DNA of 20,368 nucleotides, taken from a virus. The stretch is from IMG/VR virus record IMGVR_UViG_3300031885_001374, positions 1-20,368 of that record; one strand, 5' to 3'. Each line of letters starts with the position of its first letter. The stretch's first letter is position 1. The position numbers and the translations under genes are program-made. Positions 5,549 through 11,813 of this stretch are shown here, one piece after another. Below the pieces are notes generated by a model. It was not told the DNA's origin, made no database searches, and was given only the letters and a program-made list of their open reading frames with translations.

Positions 5549-7075
5549 ATGGCAACCTCTAGCAGGGGCGAGGAGTGGCAGCTAGAAAAGGCTGAGCAGG
5601 AGCTTCAGCGCAGGCTCGCGCTGCGTGAGTTCTCCCGCTTCCTGCCTCACTGGCGATTCATAGACAGAGAGACAGGCGAGGTGAGGAATTTCTCTGCCGA
5701 CCAGCTTCGCCACTGGCCTGGACAGCTCAGGCTAGCTGCCGCCATGGAAGAGCATACTCACATCATAGCCTTGAAGGCAGGGAAGCTAGGCTTCACAGAA
5801 CTTGAATGTGCTTATGATGCCTTTCGCGCTCTAGGCGTGCCTAACGCCAGGGTACATATTTTCAGCCGTGTGGGCACTGCGGCGGAGGAGAACCTGGAGA
5901 AAGTGAGGTTCGGCCTGAAGCACCTGCCTGAGTGGATGAGGCCACGTATCCTGGCAGGCGAGGCAGGCGGGGACACTATTTCCAGCATCAAGCTCAGCAT
6001 GGGGCCTGATGACATCCGCAGTATCCTATCCTACACGGCGGCACCAGATTCCTCAATTGAAAGCACCGCCATTCATGTGCATGTTGACGAGCTTGCCATG
6101 ATGGCCTTCCCAGAGAAGACTTGGCAGGCCATTTCTTCTACTGTTGCTCCTGAAGGAACCTGCCATGTCGTCAGCCGTGGCGCAGGAGATGACAACTACC
6201 TCGCTGTACTCTGGGAAGCTGCCTGCCAAGGAAGTTCAAGGTACTTTCCTGTGTTCGCCAACTGGCGGGAGAGACCAGGCAGGGACGAGGTATGGATGGA
6301 GGAGAAGTCAGGGGAAATGTCGCTTCAAGGCTTGAAGTTCTTCGCTCCTGAGACGGCGGAGGACGCGTTGAGTGCTGAGGATGTGCTGCCTTTCCTGCCG
6401 ATAGAAATCTGGAAGGCTTGCAAGGAGGAGCTCCCCTCCTTTGAGCCAGCCGTCTATGGCGGCCATGGTGGTGAGCCTGTGGTGATAGCGGTAGACGCAG
6501 CCGTGAGCGGAGACTGCTTCGCTGTAGTAGCGGTCACTAGGCATCCTGTGCGCCACCTTGACCCAGCAGTGCGGGCAGTTAGGATATGGTCGCCACCAGG
6601 AAATGGTGGCAAGATAGATTACACAGAGCCTGAGAGTTTCATCAGGGCGTTGGTGGAAGGCGGCTGTGCGGCTGGCCATCACCAGGATCCTCGCTTCAGG
6701 AGGGAGGACTGTCCTGCTTGTCTAGGCAGTGTGCTGGTGAAGGGCTACAATGTGGTGGAAATAACCTACGACCCCTTCCAACTAGAAGACATGATGCAGC
6801 GCATCAATAGAGAACTAGGTGTGTGGTGTGTGCCCTTTGACCAGGGAGGGCAACGACTCAAGTCAGACAGAATGCTGTATGATCTTATCGTCCAGCGCAG
6901 GCTGGCTCACTCAGGAGCAGAGGTTCTGGAGGAGCACATGAAGAATGCTGCTGCCAAGCTCCAGAAGGGTGAGGACAGCAAGATGCGTATTATCAAGCGA
7001 GCACAGAACAAGAAGGTAGATGCCGTTGTGGCCATGAGTATGGGGGTCTACGAGTGCTTGAGGCTGACGCTTTAG
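5549..7075 (+). CDS. terL: Terminase large subunit (ATPase/nuclease)
   Basis: Start ATG 5549 with GAGGAGG just upstream; 508 residues, normal for TerL. The protein drives DNA into the procapsid and cuts the concatemer. A deviant Walker A is visible at about 76-84 (KAGKLGFTE) and Walker B at about 176-182 (HVHVDEL, D180/E181). The RNase H-like nuclease domain has its acidic residues in VVIAVDAAVSG (D316), VEITYDPFQLEDM (D408) and KKVDAVVAMSMGV (D491). Between the first two acids a Cys/His cluster (C373, H377/H378, C388, C391) could bind zinc. The context (small terminase upstream, portal downstream) agrees. Confidence 0.92.
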   Translation: MATSSRGEEWQLEKAEQELQRRLALREFSRFLPHWRFIDRETGEVRNFSADQLRHWPGQLRLAAAMEEHTHIIALKAGKLGFTELECAYDAFRALGVPNARVHIFSRVGTAAEENLEKVRFGLKHLPEWMRPRILAGEAGGDTISSIKLSMGPDDIRSILSYTAAPDSSIESTAIHVHVDELAMMAFPEKTWQAISSTVAPEGTCHVVSRGAGDDNYLAVLWEAACQGSSRYFPVFANWRERPGRDEVWMEEKSGEMSLQGLKFFAPETAEDALSAEDVLPFLPIEIWKACKEELPSFEPAVYGGHGGEPVVIAVDAAVSGDCFAVVAVTRHPVRHLDPAVRAVRIWSPPGNGGKIDYTEPESFIRALVEGGCAAGHHQDPRFRREDCPACLGSVLVKGYNVVEITYDPFQLEDMMQRINRELGVWCVPFDQGGQRLKSDRMLYDLIVQRRLAHSGAEVLEEHMKNAAAKLQKGEDSKMRIIKRAQNKKVDAVVAMSMGVYECLRLTL

Positions 7076-7088
7076 AGGTGGGGAAAGA

Positions 7089-7286
7089 ATGAGACCAGAA
7101 TGGGCAAAGGAAAGGGCAAAGAAACAAAGGCTTGTTGAGCATTACGCTAAGAAATGTGATCCTTTCTTGGCGTATCGCTGTCTTAGTACTGTTCGTTGGG
7201 ATTATCTGCCGCACTTCGGAGGTTTGCCAACAGCCTCGGAATTTCTAGCTAATAGGGGCGATGATGGGCAAGAACAAGAAGAGTAG
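7089..7286 (+). CDS. Hypothetical protein, 65 aa
   Basis: ATG 7089 lies 13 nt after the large terminase stop, with GAGGTGGGGAAAG upstream. The product is basic at first (MRPEWAKERAKKQRLVEHYA), contains CDPFLAYRCLSTVRWDYLPHF and ends acidic (GDDGQEQEE). No family recognised. Its last 26 bases overlap a Lys-rich mini-gene. Confidence 0.5.
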   Translation: MRPEWAKERAKKQRLVEHYAKKCDPFLAYRCLSTVRWDYLPHFGGLPTASEFLANRGDDGQEQEE

Positions 7287-7353
7287 GAAGGCCAAGAACA
7301 AGGCCAAACAGGCTCGTAAGCAGAAGAAGGAGAAGAAGGACGACCACAGCTAG
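7261..7353 (+). CDS. Lysine-rich mini-protein, about 30 aa
   Basis: ATGATG at 7261/7264 opens a frame to TAG 7351-7353. GGGG at 7255-7258 gives acceptable spacing to the second ATG. The peptide is almost wholly Lys/Arg/Ala/Gln (MGKNKKSRKAKNKAKQARKQ, then KKEKKDDHS), a composition suited to binding nucleic acid or to an unstructured virion peptide. It overlaps the previous gene by 26 nt. Low complexity makes a chance frame possible. Confidence 0.4.
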   Translation: MMGKNKKSRKAKNKAKQARKQKKEKKDDHS

Positions 7354-7468
7354 CATCTATACCATAAAATCTCGCTGCAGCCACGAGTACTGTGGCTGTG
7401 CGGAGGCTCCTTGCTGCTTAGAGTGTCCTACTCGCTTCTGCCGATACAACATCGGGGGTGTACGCACT

Positions 7469-7612
7469 ATGCGGCAGGAACGGCAAGTTGCCGTAAAGCG
7501 CTTGGCGGCAGACGGCCTGCGGCTTAGCGAGATAGCTATCAAACTCAGAGTGTCTAGAAAGACAGTAGAATATGACCTAATTGTGCTTCGTAGGCAGGAA
7601 GTGAGGGTGTGA
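7469..7612 (+). CDS. Helix-turn-helix protein; longer Cys-rich frame lacks a start codon
   Basis: From ATG 7469 the product is 47 aa with a clear HTH: RLAADGLRLSEIAIKLRVSR, then KTVEYDLIVLRR. The same frame is open back to 7265 and upstream of the ATG encodes CSHEYCGCAEAPCCLECPTR and FCRYNIGGVRT, a Cys-rich segment that in phage proteins I recall is joined to such an HTH. Yet no ATG, GTG, TTG or CTG occurs in that stretch. Either the real start is rare (ATC 7355 or ATA 7364), or the frame is reached by +1 frameshifting from the Lys-rich mini-gene, or the original start was lost. The stop lies one base before the next ATG. Confidence 0.55.
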   Translation: MRQERQVAVKRLAADGLRLSEIAIKLRVSRKTVEYDLIVLRRQEVRV

Positions 7613-7613
7613 G

Positions 7614-8042
7614 ATGAGTCCAGGAGAGAATAAGGCAACTCTGAACTTCCCAGGTGGCAACGAGGTTGTGCAGTCTTATGTGGATGACCTGTTGAAAGAG
7701 AAGGTAGGAGAGAAGCACGACACGCCGAAGTCTCCTCACAAGGCACATATGCATGGTGGCGGAGGCGAGAGCATAGGCTATACGGTCGTCAGTACAGACA
7801 AGACGATGGGCGGATTCACAACTAAGATCAAACTCAAGGACGGTACACCTGTCAAGTATAGCGAGATCAAGAGCGGGATGACTCATCTAGCATCTATCAG
7901 AAAAGGGCACTTCTTGACTGTGGGATCTGAGAAAGAGCGATTCTTCAGCGAAGAGTCAGCTGGGAAGACTCGCTTTCATGAAGCTCTCAAGAAGTTGGGA
8001 GTGAATGAGATCGTGAGCCCAGCAGGAGTTGAGAAGATATGA
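7614..8042 (+). CDS. Hypothetical protein between terminase and portal, 142 aa
   Basis: ATG 7614 follows the previous TGA by one base; GAGGG (7604-7608) is a modest ribosome site. The N-terminus is charged; a Gly/His patch (HKAHMHGGGGES, about 43-54) leads into a likely beta-rich domain (IGYTVVSTDK, then GGFTTKIKLKDGTPVKYSEI) and a helical end (ESAGKTRFHEALKKLGVNEI). I recognise no family. The gene couples to the portal gene by ATGA overlap (8039-8042). The flexible patch before a compact domain suggests an added domain or small virion cargo, without direct evidence. Confidence 0.55.
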   Translation: MSPGENKATLNFPGGNEVVQSYVDDLLKEKVGEKHDTPKSPHKAHMHGGGGESIGYTVVSTDKTMGGFTTKIKLKDGTPVKYSEIKSGMTHLASIRKGHFLTVGSEKERFFSEESAGKTRFHEALKKLGVNEIVSPAGVEKI

Positions 8043-9523
8043 TTATTGATGAAGATGGAGAGAAGCAAGTAAGTTCGCAGGCACTGTCCCGCTCTGTCAT
8101 AGAGACTATGCCTGTGCCAGCGGCAGGGGCTGCGCCTATCGGCACTATAGAGTCCTCCCTGCTCTACTTCGTAGCACGTGTAGCGGAGGAGATATCTCCT
8201 TGGGGTCTGTCGCCTACCATGCGAGATTGCCAGTTGCGGGCCTTCTGGCCTAATGAGTCCTATTTCTGCTCCGCACTCGGCACAGTGACGGCTCGCAACT
8301 CCGCCTTCTCCTGGACGACAGAAGGGCCCCCTCGTACCAGCAAAGCTATGCAGGAAGTGCTGTATAACGCCAACAAGGGAGAAGGTTGGCAAGACCTGAT
8401 GGCAAAGACCTCTGTAGACCTTTACACTCAGGACAAAGGCGCATTTTGGGAGGTTGTGAGGGGAACAGACTCGCCAGATGGGGTGCTGATTGGCCTCAAT
8501 ACCTTGGACGCATCACATTGTGAGCACACAGGCAACCCTAAATATCCGGTCATCTACCGAGACCGTCTGGAGCGCTTCCACAGGCTTGCCTGGTATCAGG
8601 TAGTTACACTGGCGGAAATGGCGATGCCTCTGGAGGACAGGCCAGGTCTGCAGATGTGCGCACTCAGCCGAATGCTGCGAGCAGCACAGATCATTCGCAA
8701 CATCATAATTTACAAGGAAGAGAAGACAGGCGGGCGCTTCAATCGTGCCATCCACATTACCAAGGGAGTTACTAGAGCACAGATGGACGATGCTATGGCT
8801 AAGGCTTCCGCCAGAGCGGATGCGCAAGGTGCGCTCCGCTACGTTCAGCCTCTCATTGTGCCAGCCGTAGATCCCAAGGCAGACATAGACATCAAGACCT
8901 TGGAGCTAGCAGGTATGCCAGATGGCTACGATGAGAAGCAGACAATGGAACTTTACATCACCATCATTGCTATGGCCTTTCTCTCCGATTATCAGGACTT
9001 CGCTCCTATGCCAGGCGGAAACATCGGTACCAGTATGCAGAGCAACATTCTGCACCTGAAGACCAAAGGGAAGGGGCCAGCGCTGTTCCGCAAGCTCATA
9101 ACGCATGCTCTGAACTTCAAGGTGCTGCCAAAGGCCGTCACGTTCACATTCGAGGAGCAGGACATTCAGGCCGATCAGGATCAGGCCAACGTGCGCAAGA
9201 CGCGGGCTGAAACACGGGCCTTGCAGGTGACCAGCGGAGAGCTTACGGCGGAGGCTGCTCGGCAGATAGCGCTGGACGCGGGCGACATGCCTCAGGAGGT
9301 CTTTGACAAGCTCGGCGGCGTAGACGTGACACCACACATCACGGCACCAGATGAGGCTTTTCCCAAGGAACCTGAGGAAGGTGCTAGAATAGCTCCATAT
9401 CCTGCTCCACCAGTTGCTCCGCCTAAGCCAGTAACTCCTGTGGCTGCTGCCAAGGGCTATGACATAGTAACACTAGACGAGTCCTTCTGGGAGAAGGTAC
9501 TGTCTGAATACTACGAGGTGTAG
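8039..9523 (+). CDS. Portal protein
   Basis: 494 residues from ATG 8039, overlapping the previous stop. The portal forms the dodecameric ring at the capsid vertex through which DNA is packaged and to which the tail attaches. The pattern LNTLDASHCEHTGNPKYPVI ... HRLAWYQVVTLAEMAMPL ... GLQMCALSRMLRAAQIIRNI ... YKEEKTGGRFNRAIHI matches phage portal proteins of this kind as I know them, followed by the helical clip/wing part and a Pro-rich tail (APYPAPPVAPPKPVTP). Length and position between the large terminase and the MuF protein fit. The stop TAG abuts the next ATG. Confidence 0.82.
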   Translation: MIIDEDGEKQVSSQALSRSVIETMPVPAAGAAPIGTIESSLLYFVARVAEEISPWGLSPTMRDCQLRAFWPNESYFCSALGTVTARNSAFSWTTEGPPRTSKAMQEVLYNANKGEGWQDLMAKTSVDLYTQDKGAFWEVVRGTDSPDGVLIGLNTLDASHCEHTGNPKYPVIYRDRLERFHRLAWYQVVTLAEMAMPLEDRPGLQMCALSRMLRAAQIIRNIIIYKEEKTGGRFNRAIHITKGVTRAQMDDAMAKASARADAQGALRYVQPLIVPAVDPKADIDIKTLELAGMPDGYDEKQTMELYITIIAMAFLSDYQDFAPMPGGNIGTSMQSNILHLKTKGKGPALFRKLITHALNFKVLPKAVTFTFEEQDIQADQDQANVRKTRAETRALQVTSGELTAEAARQIALDAGDMPQEVFDKLGGVDVTPHITAPDEAFPKEPEEGARIAPYPAPPVAPPKPVTPVAAAKGYDIVTLDESFWEKVLSEYYEV

Positions 9524-10978
9524 ATGACTGCACTGGTTGACTTCTACGAAGCGGTTGGCTTCAAGTTCAATCCTCATCATGATGCGAGGGGAAGGTTCTC
9601 TGAAGGTGCGGGTTCGATATCGCCTGCGGACATCCCAGAACTTGAAGCTTGGGAAGGGGAACGTGGTCGTTTTGCGGCGCAGGCGTACTACGATATACGA
9701 GATACACCAGACGTTCGCGGTATAGTGATGCGGGACAAGGGCGAGATTGTTGGGATTGTATCTATTAGAGATTTCCCAAAAGTGTCTGTGGTTCGTAGAC
9801 TGGCGACAAAACGAGCGGGATACGGGCGTCAGATGATGCTAGAAATTGCTCGTAGTTCGACTGAGCAGCGTCGAGGGATCTATCTCCAGGCTGCTCCTGA
9901 TGCTAAGCCGTTTTATCAGCACCTGGGCATGGTTGAAGGAACTGGGCGAGAAAGTGGCACATTCAGTTGGACGTTTAAGCAAACCAAAGCCTTTACGAGC
10001 GAGGTAGGAGAGAAGCAAAAGGTGCAACGGCCAAAGAAAGAGTCGATCAGTCTGGAGGAGTTGGAGCCTGAAGACGGAATATTTGTTAAGCCCAAGAAGA
10101 AGGGCAAGGCTGGGAACAAGAAGAATGGAACCAAATCCATCGTAGCTCTAGGCTGCTCACCAGACGGATTCCCTGTGGTAGCTTTCAAGCATCTGCCTAG
10201 GCTGCAACTAGAGGCAACTAAAGCCCTCTCTCCCAGCGCCTACCCCTTCGAGGACGAGCGATTCGCCACAGAGAAGAAGCTAGCCGAGGCAGTAGCGGTA
10301 GCACTGGCGGCCATTCAGCAGGCAGTATTCAAGAGGCTGAACAGAGAGGCAAGAAGCCTGAAGGAACTGATAGAGGAGTATGGAAGAAAAGCTCTCTCCG
10401 ATGTTCCTGCCGACCAAGCATTCTGGGATGGGCAGAAGGCAGCCTTCTTCGAGCAGGCAGGGCCTGCCACCCAGGATGCTCTCATGGCTGCCGCTATGCA
10501 AGCAGAGTCCTTTGGCCTAGCCTTCGACTTCGACCTGGTGAACCAAGGAGTCCTGGAGTTCACTCGCACGTTCGGCGACGAATGGTGGAGCAGGCTGGAA
10601 GGTACTACCCGGGAAGGGCTGCGGGCTGCCATCGGTGCTAACATTTCCACAGGTGCTCCACTGAGCACTCTCAAGAAGAGCTTGGAGCCTTTGTTCGGGC
10701 GCACGCGGGCGGACATGATCGCCAGCACAGAGACCACTCGTCTGTATGCTGAGGGTAACATCCTTGCCTATCGTGCAGCAGGAGTCACGCAGTTGGAGTT
10801 CCGCACGAGGAGGGAGTTTCACCTAGGCAAAGGTAGGGTATGCGACCGCTGCCGAGAGCATGATGGTGAGAAGTTTCCTATAGATGATACTAGTTTGAGG
10901 CCGCCTCTTCACGTCCGCTGCGCGTGCTGGGCGGTTCCCGTAGTAGACGATAAACCTCTGGAGATACTTAATGCCTAG
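9524..10978 (+). CDS. MuF head morphogenesis protein with N-terminal GNAT domain
   Basis: 484 residues starting directly after the portal stop. After FNPHHDARGRFSEG (15-28), a GRFS-type motif common at the front of phage head-cargo proteins, residues about 44-150 look like a GNAT acetyltransferase: GEIVGIVSIRDFP, an acetyl-CoA loop region TKRAGYGRQMMLEIAR (95-110), then FYQHLGM (130-136). A Lys-rich linker (160-205) leads to a helical region and a C-terminal MuF domain (about 340-470, Phage_Mu_F, PF04233): ADMIASTETTRLYAEGN, VCDRCREHDGEKFPI and RPPLHVRCACWAV. The MuF part should join the capsid near the portal; the GNAT part could acetylate a small molecule, a protein or an amino group. Its Arg codons are mostly CGN, unlike the AGA/AGG-rich remainder. 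Confidence 0.8.
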   Translation: MTALVDFYEAVGFKFNPHHDARGRFSEGAGSISPADIPELEAWEGERGRFAAQAYYDIRDTPDVRGIVMRDKGEIVGIVSIRDFPKVSVVRRLATKRAGYGRQMMLEIARSSTEQRRGIYLQAAPDAKPFYQHLGMVEGTGRESGTFSWTFKQTKAFTSEVGEKQKVQRPKKESISLEELEPEDGIFVKPKKKGKAGNKKNGTKSIVALGCSPDGFPVVAFKHLPRLQLEATKALSPSAYPFEDERFATEKKLAEAVAVALAAIQQAVFKRLNREARSLKELIEEYGRKALSDVPADQAFWDGQKAAFFEQAGPATQDALMAAAMQAESFGLAFDFDLVNQGVLEFTRTFGDEWWSRLEGTTREGLRAAIGANISTGAPLSTLKKSLEPLFGRTRADMIASTETTRLYAEGNILAYRAAGVTQLEFRTRREFHLGKGRVCDRCREHDGEKFPIDDTSLRPPLHVRCACWAVPVVDDKPLEILNA

Positions 10979-11375
10979 CATCCTCTGGGAAGCCATCCTA
11001 CCTAAGAAGCCTGTCATTGATGAGGCCAAGCTCCGCAAAGTAGTGGCCGAGATGCAGTCTTTCTCCTTCGACACAGTGCAAGATATTGCTGAGTATCCTG
11101 TGCAACGCCCGAGCGTCCACTACATCAGAACAGGGCAACTTGGCAGAACATGGGTGGCGCGGGGGCCTTTGGGTGTCTACGAGGAGGCTGGAGCGCTAAT
11201 CTCCCAGGTTGGCAACAAGACAGAGTATACCGCCACGGTGCAGGGATTCAAGAGCAAATCGCCGCAGCAGAAGGCAGTGTTCGCTTCCTACGGCTGGAAG
11301 AGTGTAGAAGAGGTAGCAAAGCGGCAGTGGGCTAAGCACAAGCCGATGATAGAGAGAGCATTGGAGGGTAAATAG
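10971..11375 (+). CDS. HK97 gp10-like neck/tail-completion protein, 134 aa
   Basis: ATG 10971 overlaps the MuF stop by 8 nt. The middle reads VHYIRTGQLGRTWVARGPLG ... SQVGNKTEYTATVQGF, then QKAVFASYGWKSVEEVAKRQ. The order YxRTGxLGRxW ... GNxxxYxxxVQG ... GWxxxxxV is characteristic of small phage head-tail joining or tail-completion proteins of the gp10 type. The helical C-terminus KPMIERALEG also fits. Position between head protein and capsid maturation gene is compatible. Assignment rests on pattern memory, not a search. Confidence 0.6.
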   Translation: MPSILWEAILPKKPVIDEAKLRKVVAEMQSFSFDTVQDIAEYPVQRPSVHYIRTGQLGRTWVARGPLGVYEEAGALISQVGNKTEYTATVQGFKSKSPQQKAVFASYGWKSVEEVAKRQWAKHKPMIERALEGK

Positions 11376-11540
11376 ATGCAGCAGGAGCAGGAGCAGGTTG
11401 TTCTGGTGCAGAAGGGGATACGTTGTCCGACTTGCAGGAAGCTCCTGGTGATAGTTCTTGATCCATACTATGCTCTTTCCATCAAGTGTTCACGATGCGG
11501 CAATGTGAGTGTTCATGAATATAAAGATACTGGTAGTTGA
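11376..11540 (+). CDS. Com-like zinc ribbon protein, 54 aa
   Basis: ATG 11376 starts on the base after the previous stop; GGAGGG at about 11363-11368 is a good ribosome site. The product is MQQEQEQVVLVQ, then IRCPTCRKLLVIV, a spacer, and IKCSRCGNVSVHEY. Two CxxC knuckles about 21 residues apart, in the form IRCPxCxKLL ... IKCxRCG, match the Com family (PF10122), named for Mu Com, a zinc protein that activates translation of the mom mRNA by binding RNA. Com-like proteins also occur in phages without mom, so the role here is open. Two strong RNA hairpins lie just downstream. Confidence 0.7.
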   Translation: MQQEQEQVVLVQKGIRCPTCRKLLVIVLDPYYALSIKCSRCGNVSVHEYKDTGS

Positions 11541-11541
11541 A

Positions 11542-11560
11542 CCTCCTCACACGCAGGAGG
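11542..11560 (+). promoter_or_regulatory. Hairpin CCTCCT / AGGAGG
   Basis: Perfect 6-bp stem, 7-base loop (CACACGC), two bases after the Com-like stop. There is no U-tract, so it is a weak terminator candidate; the 3' arm is a Shine-Dalgarno sequence held in the stem. Confidence 0.45.
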
Positions 11561-11603
11561 AAGGCTCTAAAATAGCAATCATGTGCTTTTATAGCAATGC
11601 TTG

Positions 11604-11644
11604 TCCATGGTTCCCTCTGTGGCAAAGGAGAGAGGGGCCATGGA
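11604..11644 (+). promoter_or_regulatory. Long two-part RNA hairpin
   Basis: TCCATGG (11604-11610) pairs with CCATGGA (11638-11644), and CCCTCT (11613-11618) with AGAGGG (11631-11636), separated by a TT/G internal loop and closed by a 12-base loop. Thirteen pairs in 41 nt. No poly-U follows; processing site, protein-binding RNA or attenuator are possible. Confidence 0.55.
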
Positions 11645-11712
11645 ATATCTGGGTATTCGATGGTAGCAAGATAGGAGCAGGTTGAGAAGGTAAAAGGACA
11701 GCTTCTCACACC

Positions 11713-11742
11713 TTTACTTTTCTCCAAGTGAGGGGCTATAAT
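11713..11742 (+). promoter_or_regulatory. Sigma70-like promoter, copy 2 of phage motif
   Basis: TTTACT (11713-11718), 18-base spacer, TATAAT (11737-11742). It shares TTTACTT, CAAG and GAGGGG-N-TATAAT with the promoter at 5039-5067. The leader to the protease ATG would be about 65 nt and contains GGAAAGGGCCTTTTCC, which can fold on itself. Confidence 0.75.
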
Positions 11743-11813
11743 AAATCAAGAATACAAGGCTCCTGAAAGCCCGTTCAGTGGGAAAGGGCCTTTTCCTTTG
11801 CCAAGGAGGAAAG

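Larger units (their letters stand above)
11541..11813. other. 273-bp intergenic region with hairpins and promoter
   Basis: No well-supported gene. It holds CCTCCT/AGGAGG (11542-11560), a 13-bp-stem hairpin (11604-11644), the second promoter motif (11713-11742) and a leader of about 65 nt. A 34-codon frame from ATG 11581 lacks a usable ribosome site. Confidence 0.6.

Noticed and set aside
11581-11685. 34-codon frame MCFYSNACPWFPLWQ...
   Set aside because: Nearest Shine-Dalgarno is 20 nt upstream and locked in a hairpin, and the frame is covered by a strong inverted repeat; more likely RNA structure than a gene.
11774-11797. GGAAAGGGCCTTTTCC in the protease leader, looks like a terminator
   Set aside because: Self-complementary without a proper loop and directly upstream of a strong ribosome site after a promoter; a terminator there would make no sense, though a leader structure is possible.
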